Source: a virus. Taken from it: 36,320 nucleotides of DNA. The DNA lies in IMG/VR virus record IMGVR_UViG_3300025154_002810, positions 1 through 36,320 of that record. One strand, written 5' to 3'. Position 1 is the stretch's first letter. Every line of letters begins with the position of its first letter. This document shows positions 17,222 through 25,435 of this stretch, piece by piece. A program made the position numbers and the translations under genes. The notes beneath the pieces are model-generated. The model saw only the letters and a list, made by a program, of their open reading frames with translations. It was not told the origin of the DNA and ran no database searches.

Positions 17222-17870
17222 CCACCGCCTTGCAGTTATTCTGTTTGAACGCTGAGCTGCCTGTCAGCTTTGAGAGCAGAATTTTTCGCTCCGCCTTATA
17301 TTCCGAGCCGATGAAGCCGAGCCGGAGGAGGAAACAGCGGAACGTGTACTTCTCGTTGTCCACGGGCTTGTCGGTCGCGCTGACCCGTTTCTGTGTTTTC
17401 GCCATCTCACAGAGCGCAGTGACAAGGTGGGTATAAGCCTTTACTGCGTCTGAATCGCTTGCATCGGAGAACCACGGGAAGCTGACCTTCTCCTCACCCT
17501 TTAGGATAGACAGGTCGGTGATGCCGAGCGCCTTTTTGATTAGCGAGCCTTTGCTTTCCACCAATCGGCTGAGATTTTCAAGCGCCGTGTCGGTGAAGAA
17601 AGAACGGGGCATTTCAATGGTAAGTGCGGTCTTGTCGTACCCGTCAAATTCAAAGCCCCGCTCCGCCAGACCCTCGATGAGTTTTTCGATTCCCTCGCTG
17701 TCGGCACAGTCGTCGAAGGATAGGACGCCGTTTTTGTCAATGGTGAAATAGTCCACCTCGTAGGCGAAGGTCGGAGCGCCCTTATATTTTGTCTCGCACT
17801 CCGTAATCTCCGCGATTGTTTGCACGAGCTGTTTGCGCTCGCTGCCTGTTACATTGTAGTTGATTGTCAT
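17208..17870 (-). CDS. Phage protein of the group often labelled virulence-related
   Basis: A 220-residue soluble protein starting MTINYNVTGSERKQLVQTI. Close relatives in clostridial prophages are commonly named virulence-related protein, but nothing in the sequence points to a virulence function. Seen: an N-terminal half with short strands (DYFTIDKNGVLSFDD, TALTIEMPRSFFTD) and a C-terminal half with a helix bundle (AVKAYTHLVTALCEMAKTQKRV, KYTFRCFLLRLGFIGSEYK). It lies between the methyltransferase cassette and the small genes before the terminase. Confidence 0.75.
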   Translation of the reverse strand: MTINYNVTGSERKQLVQTIAEITECETKYKGAPTFAYEVDYFTIDKNGVLSFDDCADSEGIEKLIEGLAERGFEFDGYDKTALTIEMPRSFFTDTALENLSRLVESKGSLIKKALGITDLSILKGEEKVSFPWFSDASDSDAVKAYTHLVTALCEMAKTQKRVSATDKPVDNEKYTFRCFLLRLGFIGSEYKAERKILLSKLTGSSAFKQNNCKAVDEDE

Positions 17871-17975
17871 TGTTTATACCGCCTTTCTCTTTTCGGTACA
17901 TACATATATCACTCTGAATGCCTGATTTATCAAGCAATTCGGAGCATTTTTATATGGAGAATGATGTCCCGATAA

Positions 17976-19790
17976 TCAAGCGGTTTCTTGTGTAGATGAC
18001 ACAATCCCCGCAAGCACAAAGCAAACACACGGCAGCGCCACGCCGTTGCCCCACATTTTATACTCGGCGGCATCGGAGTGCGGGTCGTTCAGCCATTTGA
18101 TAATCTGCTTGCGGCTCTTTGGCTTTTCGCTTATGTCGACGATGCGGCGGTGAGTTTCCCGGACCTCAGTCCAGAACGCGATTTCATTCTCGGTTGGGTT
18201 ATCCGTACCGAGACTGGTGCACCAGTCGTCCGGGAAGCCTTGAAGCCGGGCGCATTCAGTAGGCGTCAGCCTGCGGACGATGTAGTCCGGCTGGTTAACA
18301 AGCTGAGGGTCTTTATAGTCACGCGCCATCAAAGTGGCGGCTTTTTCCTTGTGTATCTCTGAAAAACCTCCGGTTGTCATCGAATATACTACTGCGTGGC
18401 GGTCTGCAGCCGTGAGTGAAAAACTGATATCCTCATTAATGCCGCTGCCTTGGGGACCGTTTTTATCCTCGCGTCCAATCATTGAACCTTGGAGTGCAAC
18501 CACAGCGATACCGCCTTGATTACAACTGGGATTTCCGCCGTTTGCGTCGATGGTGCGAGAAGTGACAGCTTTGTAAATGCCGCTGTGAGGATTATCTGAC
18601 ATCATGGAATTGCTCTTGTCGGAGCAGATACCGTAAGCAGTCGGTACGAAAACCGTCTGGTCGTTGTTGCAGCCGAGCGTAGCGGATTTGTCATCCTGTA
18701 TCAGCGCGCCTTTGCCGCCTCCCTCACAGCCGGAACGAATTTTCAGCGTTTTCGGCGTGTCCAGTACAAGCGGAGTGTTCATGCCGCCCGTACCCATACG
18801 GGAAGTGAGCGTCTGCACCATGCCGTCTTCTGAAACCTTGACACGACCGTCGGTCGGATGGTTTTCGATTGCGACACCAGGCACGACACCGGCCCGGAGC
18901 GTGGGAGAGCGTTCTTCCTCAAACCCCACACCACGGCTCTTCGCCGAATGCTCTGTGCAGAACCCGCTCGACTGCATGACGCAGGGCGGGTGGTGGGCTT
19001 CGGCGCGGAGCGTGGAAGTTGTATCTTTGGTGATGTCCATGCGGTTGCCGCCTTGGTCGTTCAGGCAGGTTATGCCGCTGCCTGTTGTTCCAGAGCCGTT
19101 CTCAGCATCTCCGGCAGTTCTTTGCCACGGGCTGCCGCACGGCGCAAAATTCCTTGACACGCCTTTTGGCTCAAATAGTATTTCTCCGGCACATTCGCCT
19201 GCAAAATCCGCGACAAGGTAGATTCTGCGGCGGCGCTGGGGTACTCCGAAATATTGCGCGTCGATAGTTCTGTAAGCCAGCGACCATCCGTCTCCCATGT
19301 AGCAGTCGGCGTAGGACCACCGCCCGTTGTCAGGCGCAGGCACCTCGGCATTTTGCCCGGTGACGCTGACGACCGCTTCGAGGACTGCCTTGAAATCGGC
19401 CCCTTGGTTTGAACTGAATGCGCCGGGCACGTTTTCCCAGACAGCGTATCTTGGGTATCTGCCATTGGTCTTGCACCTCATTTCCTTTATAATTCGTATT
19501 GCTTCATAAAAAAGGACGGATTGGCTTCCGTCCAGACCGGCTCTTTTCCCGGCAACCGACATATCGGTACAGGGCGAGCCGAAAGTTATAATATCCACCG
19601 GAGGCAAATCCGCGCCGTTCAGCTTGGTTATATCGCCGTAATGCTTCATCTGCGGTATCCTTTTCGTGGTTACCCGTATGGGAAATGGTTCAATTTCCGA
19701 AGCCCACAGCGGTTCAATCCCACAGAGCAGACCACCCAACGGAAAGCCGCCGGAGCCATCAAAGAGGGAGCCAAGCGTCAATTTACTCAT
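17976..19790 (-). CDS. DNA cytosine-5 methyltransferase with long repeat-bearing target domain
   Basis: A 604-residue enzyme that transfers the SAM methyl group to C5 of cytosine. Motifs in order: I at 9-20 (LFDGSGGFPLGG), IV with catalytic Cys74 (GSPCTDMS), VI at 119-121 (ENV), VIII at 185-189 (QRRRR), and X near 581-586 (GNGVAL). ATG at 19790 is chosen because GGAGG lies 9 nt before it. Residues about 200-505 form an unusually long target domain with eight T-L or T-I units (near 260, 297, 327, 348, 371, 413, 459 and 486), several followed by short Gly/Ala-rich turns. No restriction partner is nearby. It overlaps the next methyltransferase gene by 8 bp. Confidence 0.93.
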   Translation of the reverse strand: MSKLTLGSLFDGSGGFPLGGLLCGIEPLWASEIEPFPIRVTTKRIPQMKHYGDITKLNGADLPPVDIITFGSPCTDMSVAGKRAGLDGSQSVLFYEAIRIIKEMRCKTNGRYPRYAVWENVPGAFSSNQGADFKAVLEAVVSVTGQNAEVPAPDNGRWSYADCYMGDGWSLAYRTIDAQYFGVPQRRRRIYLVADFAGECAGEILFEPKGVSRNFAPCGSPWQRTAGDAENGSGTTGSGITCLNDQGGNRMDITKDTTSTLRAEAHHPPCVMQSSGFCTEHSAKSRGVGFEEERSPTLRAGVVPGVAIENHPTDGRVKVSEDGMVQTLTSRMGTGGMNTPLVLDTPKTLKIRSGCEGGGKGALIQDDKSATLGCNNDQTVFVPTAYGICSDKSNSMMSDNPHSGIYKAVTSRTIDANGGNPSCNQGGIAVVALQGSMIGREDKNGPQGSGINEDISFSLTAADRHAVVYSMTTGGFSEIHKEKAATLMARDYKDPQLVNQPDYIVRRLTPTECARLQGFPDDWCTSLGTDNPTENEIAFWTEVRETHRRIVDISEKPKSRKQIIKWLNDPHSDAAEYKMWGNGVALPCVCFVLAGIVSSTQETA

Positions 19791-21015
19791 CGGAGGATAC
19801 CTCCGCATATTTCAGCGTAACACCGTCCCTGAAAACAGAAACATTATCGACACTGCCAACCTGTTCGATATACCGTTTCACAATGACATCGCAGTATTTT
19901 TCGTCAAGCTCAATGGTAAAGCAAATCCTATCGGATTGTTCACAGGCAATAAGTGTAGAACCGCTGCCACCAAAGGGGTCCAACACGATGCAGTTTGTGA
20001 GGCTGCTGTTCATAATGGGATATGCCAGCAGCGCAATCGGCTTCATGGTGGGATGGTCGGCGTTTTTCTTCGGCTTTTCAAATTCCCAGATGGTGGTCTG
20101 CTTGCGGTCGGCGTACCAGTTGTGCTTGCCTTTTTTCTTCCAGCCGAACAGTACAGGCTCGTGCTGCCACTGATAGGGCGAGCGTCCCAGCACCAGCGAC
20201 GGCTTCTTCCAGATGCAGCACCCGGAAAGCTGAAAGCCTGCGTCCGAGAAAGCTTTGCGGAAGTTCAACCCTTCGGTGTCGGCATGGAACACATAAACGG
20301 AAGCGTCCTGTGCCGTCGCCGCTTCGGTGTTTGTAAACGCCGCCAGCAGGAAGTCATAGAACGCTCCACTTTCCATATTGTCGTTTTTGATTTTGCCCGC
20401 CGTTCCTTCATAGTTGACGTTGTACGGAGGGTCGGTCACCACGAGGTTTGCGAGCTTCCCATCCATCAGAGCAGTGAAGGTGTCGGCTTTGGTGGAATCG
20501 CCGCAGACCAGCCTATGCCGGTCGAGCAGCCAAACGTCGCCTTGCTTGGTGACGGCTGGCTTTTGCAGTTCCGCATCCACATCGAAGTCATCATCTTTGA
20601 TACCGTCTTTCAAGTTATCCTTGAAAAGGTCATCAATCTCTCCGGGGTCGAAGCCTGTGAGCGAAACATCGAAGTCCGCGCCCTGCAGGTCGGCGATAAG
20701 TAGAGCCAGCTTGTCTTTATCCCAGTCACCGCTGATTTTGTTAAGTGCGACATTGAGCGCCTTTTCCTTTTCGGCGTCCATCTCGACCACCACGCACTCG
20801 ACCTCGGTGATGCCCGTATCGAGCAGCACCTTCAGACGCTGGTGGCCGCCGACGACATGAGAGGTGATCTTGTTCCATATAACGGGTTCGACATAGCCAA
20901 ACTCCTCAAGCGAGCGTTTCAGCTTTTCGTACTCCGGGTCGCCCGGCTTGAGGTCTTTGCGAGGGTTATAGTCGGCGGGGATGAGCCGATCAGTCTGAAT
21001 CTTTTCTATCAGCAT
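19783..21015 (-). CDS. ParB-like domain fused to N4/N6 DNA methyltransferase
   Basis: A 410-residue fusion. Residues about 5-95 are a ParB N-terminal-type domain (IPADYNPRKDL, SLEEFGYVEPVIWN, VVGGHQRLKVL). The methyltransferase follows, with catalytic TDPPYN at 194-199, then a target region, then the SAM-binding DPFGGSGST at 346-354; this order is that of the beta class, which methylates adenine N6 or cytosine N4. ATG at 21015 follows GGAG; an upstream open stretch to 21198 lies inside metK and is not used. It overlaps metK by 26 bp. Such fusions are common in Firmicute phages, where they are thought to protect phage DNA. Confidence 0.93.
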   Translation of the reverse strand: MLIEKIQTDRLIPADYNPRKDLKPGDPEYEKLKRSLEEFGYVEPVIWNKITSHVVGGHQRLKVLLDTGITEVECVVVEMDAEKEKALNVALNKISGDWDKDKLALLIADLQGADFDVSLTGFDPGEIDDLFKDNLKDGIKDDDFDVDAELQKPAVTKQGDVWLLDRHRLVCGDSTKADTFTALMDGKLANLVVTDPPYNVNYEGTAGKIKNDNMESGAFYDFLLAAFTNTEAATAQDASVYVFHADTEGLNFRKAFSDAGFQLSGCCIWKKPSLVLGRSPYQWQHEPVLFGWKKKGKHNWYADRKQTTIWEFEKPKKNADHPTMKPIALLAYPIMNSSLTNCIVLDPFGGSGSTLIACEQSDRICFTIELDEKYCDVIVKRYIEQVGSVDNVSVFRDGVTLKYAEVSSDE

Positions 21016-22168
21016 ATTTCTCCGCCGCCTTTCTGATTTCTTTGTACCTATCGTAGTCCTCCCACGGGAAGAGACAGGAATTGAAATGTCCGTATACAGC
21101 CGTGTCCTCGTATATTGCATTGCGCAGACGCAGCTTTTCAATGATTGCCGCCGGGCGAAGGTTGAACACAAACAGCACAACATCTCGTAGCTGCTCATCG
21201 GTCAGCGCACTCGTGCCGAAGGCGTTTATATTAACCGCCACGGGGTCAGCCTTGCCAATGGCATAAGAAAGAGCGACCTCGCATCTCTCAGCCAAGTCGC
21301 TCCATACGATATTTTTTGCAATGTACCGCGCCATGTATGCGCCGCTGCGGTCGACCTTCGTGGGGTCTTTGCCGCTGAACGCACCTCCGCCGTGAAGAGC
21401 AAGCCCTCCGTAGGTGTCCACCATCATCTTTCTGCCCGTCAGCCCGGTGTCGGCGGCTGGTCCGCCCTCGACAAATCTGCCGGAGGGATTGATGAGGATT
21501 TCGGTGTCATCGTCAAAGGGAAAGTCCTCAAAGCACTGCCACAGAACATTTTGCTTAATGTCGGAGTAAAGCTGCTCCTGCGTTTTATCCTTGTCGTGCT
21601 GAACGGAGACCACGATGGTTTTCACACGCTTGGGCTTGCCGTCCTCATATTCAACCGTGACCTGCGCTTTGCCGTCCGGCAGAATGCCTTTCACAATTTT
21701 GTCCTTGCGGACGGTGTCAAGGCGCTTCACGATGCGATGCGCCAGCACCAGCGGAAGAGGAAGCATCTCGCGGGTTTCTTTTGTGGCGTAACCGTAGACG
21801 GTGCCTTGGTCGCCCGCACCGATGGAGGCATAGCGTTCCTCACTGCCGTTTCGGGCTTCGAGGGCAGTAGTCACTCCGGCGTCGATGTCCTTGCTCTGTT
21901 TATGGACGAATACGAAAACTGTGAACTTCCACGGATTGTATCCGACCTTGCGGAGGACTTCACGCACCTCCCAGCGGATGTCGACTTTGCCGTCGCAGGT
22001 GATCTCGCCCGCAACGATAATTTTGCCCTTGGTTACCATGACCTCACAGGCAACACGGGATGATTTGTCTTTGCGCAGACAGGCGTCAAGAATGCTGTCG
22101 GCAATGAGGTCGCACAGCTTATCCGGGTGCCCGGCGCAGACGCTCTCGGCTGTTTTGTAAGTAGTCAT
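20990..22168 (-). CDS. metK: S-adenosylmethionine synthetase (methionine adenosyltransferase)
   Basis: A 392-residue complete MetK that makes SAM from ATP and methionine. Signature segments are intact: AGHPDKLCD (10-20), GAGDQGTVYG (binding hexapeptide), NPSGRFVEGGPAADTGLTGRK split over the ATP and phosphate sites, and GGGAFSGKDPTKVDRS. The length is close to the bacterial enzyme. The start is one nucleotide after the small-terminase stop, and its ribosome site lies in the last codons of that gene, so the two are translationally coupled. Two SAM-using DNA methyltransferases follow directly. A phage-borne copy is unusual; the likely role is to supply SAM for phage DNA methylation. Confidence 0.93.
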   Translation of the reverse strand: MTTYKTAESVCAGHPDKLCDLIADSILDACLRKDKSSRVACEVMVTKGKIIVAGEITCDGKVDIRWEVREVLRKVGYNPWKFTVFVFVHKQSKDIDAGVTTALEARNGSEERYASIGAGDQGTVYGYATKETREMLPLPLVLAHRIVKRLDTVRKDKIVKGILPDGKAQVTVEYEDGKPKRVKTIVVSVQHDKDKTQEQLYSDIKQNVLWQCFEDFPFDDDTEILINPSGRFVEGGPAADTGLTGRKMMVDTYGGLALHGGGAFSGKDPTKVDRSGAYMARYIAKNIVWSDLAERCEVALSYAIGKADPVAVNINAFGTSALTDEQLRDVVLFVFNLRPAAIIEKLRLRNAIYEDTAVYGHFNSCLFPWEDYDRYKEIRKAAEKYADRKDSD

Positions 22169-22169
22169 A

Positions 22170-22727
22170 TTATTTTCCTTTCCGAGCAGTCAAAAGCCGC
22201 TCCATCACATCGTCCTGCGGATTGGCTCCGCTGTATTCGCCGGTGCAGTTTTCCTTTACAATCTGAAAAAGCTCATACCACAGGCGGTTTGTCTGTGTCA
22301 TGAAATTCTGACTCATAGCTACATACGGGCTTTGGATGGCGTTGCCCGTGGTAGGGTGCTTCGCCAGAAAACCGTATTCGGAGATGCACTCCTCGCACTG
22401 AATCCACCGAGCCACACTCATGGCGTACCTTTCCAAGAGCTGCGGAGAAACGAGAACCCCACAGCCACGCTCATTCAGCCATTGCCATGTGCTTTTGAAG
22501 ATTTCGCTTGCGACGAGCGTCTTGCCGTCCTTCTGTACGGCTTCGAGCATTTTGTTAGGTTCCGGCATCGCCTGCCCCTGTAAGTCCGCCGTGTCGGAAA
22601 ACTCCATCACGGTCAGTTTTCTGCCGCCTGGGTTTCCGGCTGATATTTTATCGGTGAGCGGCTTCTTTTTCGCACCCGCGCCGACACGAGCACCGCCTCT
22701 GTTGGTGCCGTCTTTCGCCATATTCAT
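22170..22727 (-). CDS. Terminase small subunit, P27 family
   Basis: A protein of about 185 residues that recognises phage DNA for packaging. The start region is basic and Gly-rich (MAKDGTNRGGARVGAGAKKK), followed by NPGGRKL and a helical body (MLEAVQKDGKTLVASEIFKS, LLERYAMSVARWIQCEECI) as in the P27 group. AGGAG precedes a run of starts (GTG-ATG-AAT-ATG), so the first residue may move by two codons. Upstream lie the candidate cos region and the HNH gene; downstream is metK, not the large subunit. Confidence 0.9.
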   Translation of the reverse strand: MNMAKDGTNRGGARVGAGAKKKPLTDKISAGNPGGRKLTVMEFSDTADLQGQAMPEPNKMLEAVQKDGKTLVASEIFKSTWQWLNERGCGVLVSPQLLERYAMSVARWIQCEECISEYGFLAKHPTTGNAIQSPYVAMSQNFMTQTNRLWYELFQIVKENCTGEYSGANPQDDVMERLLTARKGK

Positions 22728-22829
22728 CACACTCCTTTCGCGCAGGGGTTATTCCATCGTTTGAAACCGCGTTTTTCAACACGAAGCCCCACGCCGCTGT
22801 CCAGTTTTTTTTGTTTTAGCGATTTGGAT

Positions 22830-22844
22830 ACCCCCACCGGGGGT
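22830..22844. other. Candidate cos site (palindrome)
   Basis: ACCCCCACCGGGGGT, a 6-bp perfect inverted repeat with a 3-nt centre, in the 190-bp non-coding stretch between the HNH endonuclease and small terminase genes. In cos-type phages with an HNH gene next to terS the cohesive-end site is usually in exactly this gap. The call is by position and symmetry. Confidence 0.45.
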
Positions 22845-22872
22845 GACAATAACACAAAGCATATAAAGCTTT

Positions 22873-22908
22873 GAGGCATCGTACCAAAATGTAAACGATG
22901 CCTCTTTT
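22873..22908 (+). terminator. Hairpin with T tail in the HNH-terS gap
   Basis: Stem GAGGCATCGT/ACGATGCCTC with a 12-nt loop, followed on the plus strand by TTTT. It would work as a terminator for plus-strand transcripts, but no plus-strand gene lies upstream, and on the minus strand no T run follows. It may instead be a structural part of the packaging site. Confidence 0.5.
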
Positions 22909-22918
22909 AATATCATTT

Positions 22919-23272
22919 TCACCATCGGTCACCCATCTCCACAGTGATGCGTGAATGACAGGACTTGCACAAAGCCATGAGATTGCTCACTTCATTGCCG
23001 CCGCCTTTGGAGAGCGGAATGATGTGGTGTACCTCTTCAGCTGGCGTGAGTTTGCCTTCCTTATGACACTGTTCGCAAAGAGGGTGCGCTTTGATGTAGC
23101 GGTCGCGGATGCGCTTCCAGGTTCTGCCGTAGCGTTTGTTGGAAGCAGGGTCACGTTCGTGCTGGTTGTAATGTTTGTCCGCCGCCTTCTGATGCTCGGC
23201 ACAGTATTGCTCGCGCACGGCAAGCCGACCGCAGCCGGGGTAGGCGCAGGGACGCTTTGGTTTGTATGGCAT
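22919..23272 (-). CDS. HNH endonuclease (packaging-associated)
   Basis: A 117-residue protein with paired zinc-binding cysteines (CAYPGC, CEQCHKEG, LCKSCH) and the HNH core EEVHHIIPLSKGGGNEVSNLMALCKSCH broken here into its known parts: HH, then N, then H. In HK97-like phages an HNH protein encoded next to terS is needed with the terminase for specific cutting at cos. ATG at 23272 follows GGAGG. The position 5' of the small terminase fits that role better than a homing endonuclease. Confidence 0.93.
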   Translation of the reverse strand: MPYKPKRPCAYPGCGRLAVREQYCAEHQKAADKHYNQHERDPASNKRYGRTWKRIRDRYIKAHPLCEQCHKEGKLTPAEEVHHIIPLSKGGGNEVSNLMALCKSCHSRITVEMGDRW

Positions 23273-23292
23273 GGGTTCACCTCCGTTCAGGG

Positions 23293-23338
23293 TAAAGCAA
23301 AAGCCACCGGGGATTTCTCCTCGATGGCTTTTGCTTTA
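23293..23338. terminator. Long hairpin, possibly a bidirectional terminator
   Basis: Perfect 14-bp stem TAAAGCAAAAGCCA/TGGCTTTTGCTTTA with an 18-nt loop, between the DUF1492 gene and the HNH gene. The stem itself ends in an A/T-rich part on each side, so it can act in either direction. It splits the early and packaging blocks. Confidence 0.7.
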
Positions 23339-23382
23339 TCCTATTTGCCTATCATAATACTAACATAAGAGGCGTATGTCTT

Positions 23383-23817
23383 TCAGTGTCTTATCGTGTC
23401 CACTTCGGGAGCAGCGGGGACTTTACATTCATCCAAAGCGCGGATGTGGAGCTTATGAACGTAGCGCAGGTCATAACCCATGTCCACGGCAATTTTCTTC
23501 CAAGAGAGAAAGCAAAGATAGCGTTTCTCCAAAAGGGTCTGGTGCTCCGGATTGACCACGGATTTGATGACACGCATGATTTTTTTCTTTAGGTCAACAA
23601 GCGTATCAATGTCACGGTTGATCTCATTCTGCAGGTCAATGATCTTGCAAATAGCGTCGGCCATTCGTGAGGTGGAACCGCTGGGGTTTCTGGGCATACC
23701 CGTCAAGACCGATGTACAGTTCGTTGCCAGTTCGTTCAGAGAATCCACCTGCTGGAGCTTGGATCTGATGCGCATATCAAGGTAGCGGGTTTGAGAAAGG
23801 TATGTTTTAGTATTCAT
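23383..23817 (-). CDS. DUF1492 / late transcription regulator-like protein
   Basis: A 144-residue helical protein. The N-terminal half is a coiled coil (SKLQQVDSLNELATNCTSV, MADAICKIIDLQNEINRDIDTLVDLKK) and the C-terminal half is a sigma region 4-like HTH (TLLEKRYLCFLSWKKIAVDMGYDLRYVHKLHIRALDE, seen as two helices). This layout is that of DUF1492 and RinA/ArpU-type proteins, which switch on late genes in Firmicute phages. It sits exactly at the border of replication and packaging genes, which fits. It overlaps the upstream gene by 11 bp. Confidence 0.82.
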   Translation of the reverse strand: MNTKTYLSQTRYLDMRIRSKLQQVDSLNELATNCTSVLTGMPRNPSGSTSRMADAICKIIDLQNEINRDIDTLVDLKKKIMRVIKSVVNPEHQTLLEKRYLCFLSWKKIAVDMGYDLRYVHKLHIRALDECKVPAAPEVDTIRH

Positions 23818-24001
23818 AGCACACTTTTTCCTTCCTCAATTTGGTGATTAATATTTCAGGGTTAATACTCGTCAGGACGCTAAACCAGCTGGAACGGAAG
23901 AAACGCTCAATGCTGACCAGTTCCTTTTCATCATCGTGTAGCCGAAAATCCTTGACCGCCTGTAGCACGATGGCATTTGCTAACTCTTCATAGGGATTCA
24001 T
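23807..24001 (-). CDS. Small hypothetical phage protein
   Basis: A 64-residue protein, NPYEELANAIVLQAVKDFRL near the start, then a basic helical part with SIERFFRSSWF. Similar short proteins next to late regulators are common in Firmicute phages, but no function is known. ATG at 24001 lies behind GGAGG; it overlaps the regulator gene. Confidence 0.75.
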   Translation of the reverse strand: MNPYEELANAIVLQAVKDFRLHDDEKELVSIERFFRSSWFSVLTSINPEILITKLRKEKVCYEY

Positions 24002-24030
24002 AATCTGTACCTCCGATATTTTTATTTCTC

Positions 24031-24080
24031 TCGGATTGGCACGGATTGTCGTATGTTGTCGAAGATTGTCTTAGATTTTC
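24031..24080. repeat. Five 10-bp phased repeats
   Basis: Five consecutive decamers read tcggattggc, acggattgtc, gtatgttgtc, gaagattgtc, ttagattttc; the consensus is NNNGATTGTC. The period is exactly 10 bp. The last unit enters the final codons of the SNF2 gene; the rest fills the gap to the next gene. A binding array for a phage protein is possible. Confidence 0.6.
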
Positions 24081-25435
24081 AAGTCTGCTTTGACTGCATC
24101 GATAAGTGCGGACTGCGTTTTGTCTTTCTTTTTCAGAGCCACCATGATTTTTTCGTCAATAGTGTCCTTGGCGATGAGGTGGTGAATAACCACTGTATCT
24201 GCCGTTTGTCCCTGCCGCCACAAGCGGGCGTTGGTCTGCTGGTACAGTTCCAAGCTCCAAGTCAGACCGAACCATATCAGAGTAGAGCCGCCGGACTGGA
24301 GGTTTAAACCGTGTCCGGCAGAGGCAGGGTGAACCAATGCCACGGGCAATTCACCGTTATTCCATCGCTTAATTGAATCGACGGTATCCAGCTTGGAAAA
24401 AGGAATGTGCCGTTTGTGCAGACGCTCCTCAATTCGTGAGAGGTCATGTTTGAACCAGTATGCCACTAACACGGGTTTGCCGTTTGCCGCTTCAATCAAG
24501 TCCTCCAGTGCATCCAACTTGCGGTCGTGAATGGCGATTACTTTGTTGTCCTCGCTGTAAACAGCGCCGTTTGCCATCTGCGTCAGCTTATTTGACAGAC
24601 CTACGGCATTGGCGGCATCAATGTCCTGACCGTCAAGGCTGAGAATCAAATCGTCCTTTAAGGTCTGGTAGCACTCCATTTCTTTTTCCGAAAGCCGCAC
24701 AGGGACTTCGTTTATCACGTATTCCGGCATTTTGAGATAGTCGGTACTTTTCATGCTGATAGTGATATCCGACACAAGACGGTATATCGCATCCTCGGCA
24801 CCGGGCTTTGGTTTATAGCTGAACACAATCTGTTGGTTACGCTTATCCGGCACGAAATAATCGCTGCGGAAATGCGTGATAAACCGCCCGAGCCGTTTGC
24901 CCATATCCAGCAGTCGGAACTCCGCCCACAAATCCATGAGACCGTTGCTGCTTGGCGTTCCCGTTAATCCCGTGATGCGTTTTACAAAAGGACGGACTTT
25001 CATTAGACTGCGGAACCGTTTTGCTTGGTATGATTTGAAGGACGAAAGCTCATCTACCACCACCATATCGTAGTCAAACGGTAGACCACTTTTTTCTACA
25101 AGCCATTCGATATTTTCACGGTTGATGATGAAGATGTCGGCTTTCTGCAGCAGAGCTGCTTTCCGCTGCAGTTCGGTGCCGACGGCAACGGAATAAATCA
25201 GCCCATGCAGATGCTCCCATTTCTCAAGTTCCGCAGGCCATGTATCTCGTGCCACTCGGAGCGGTGCTATGACGAGAACCTTGTGTATTTCGAAACTGTC
25301 GAACAGCAGGTCGTTTACTGCCGTCAGTGTAATGACGCTCTTGCCCAAGCCCATATCAAGCAGAATGGCTGATATGGGATGCTGAAGGATAAATTTTGTC
25401 GCATATTTCTGGTAATCATGTGCCGCGTATTTCAT
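24071..25435 (-). CDS. SNF2-family DEAD/DEAH helicase
   Basis: A 454-residue ATPase that probably remodels protein-DNA complexes in phage replication or recombination. Motif I is LDMGLGKSVITL (about 25-37), motif II is VVDELSS, motif III TGTPSSNG, and the C-terminal half has VLVAYWFKHD, AGHGLNLQ and RLWRQGQ, the SF2 motifs V and VI. ATG at 25435 behind AGGGA is preferred over an upstream start at 25450. It overlaps the VRR-NUC gene by 20 bp; this pair occurs in many Firmicute phages. Confidence 0.93.
   Translation of the reverse strand: MKYAAHDYQKYATKFILQHPISAILLDMGLGKSVITLTAVNDLLFDSFEIHKVLVIAPLRVARDTWPAELEKWEHLHGLIYSVAVGTELQRKAALLQKADIFIINRENIEWLVEKSGLPFDYDMVVVDELSSFKSYQAKRFRSLMKVRPFVKRITGLTGTPSSNGLMDLWAEFRLLDMGKRLGRFITHFRSDYFVPDKRNQQIVFSYKPKPGAEDAIYRLVSDITISMKSTDYLKMPEYVINEVPVRLSEKEMECYQTLKDDLILSLDGQDIDAANAVGLSNKLTQMANGAVYSEDNKVIAIHDRKLDALEDLIEAANGKPVLVAYWFKHDLSRIEERLHKRHIPFSKLDTVDSIKRWNNGELPVALVHPASAGHGLNLQSGGSTLIWFGLTWSLELYQQTNARLWRQGQTADTVVIHHLIAKDTIDEKIMVALKKKDKTQSALIDAVKADLKI

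Noticed and set aside
17208-17870. Virulence factor
   Set aside because: The name is a database label for this phage protein group; no secretion signal, toxin motif or virulence context is visible.
22919-23272. Homing endonuclease of an intron or intein
   Set aside because: No split gene is next to it; the position beside terS fits the packaging-type HNH protein.
24031-24080. CRISPR array
   Set aside because: The period is 10 bp with no spacers; no cas gene is present anywhere in the window.
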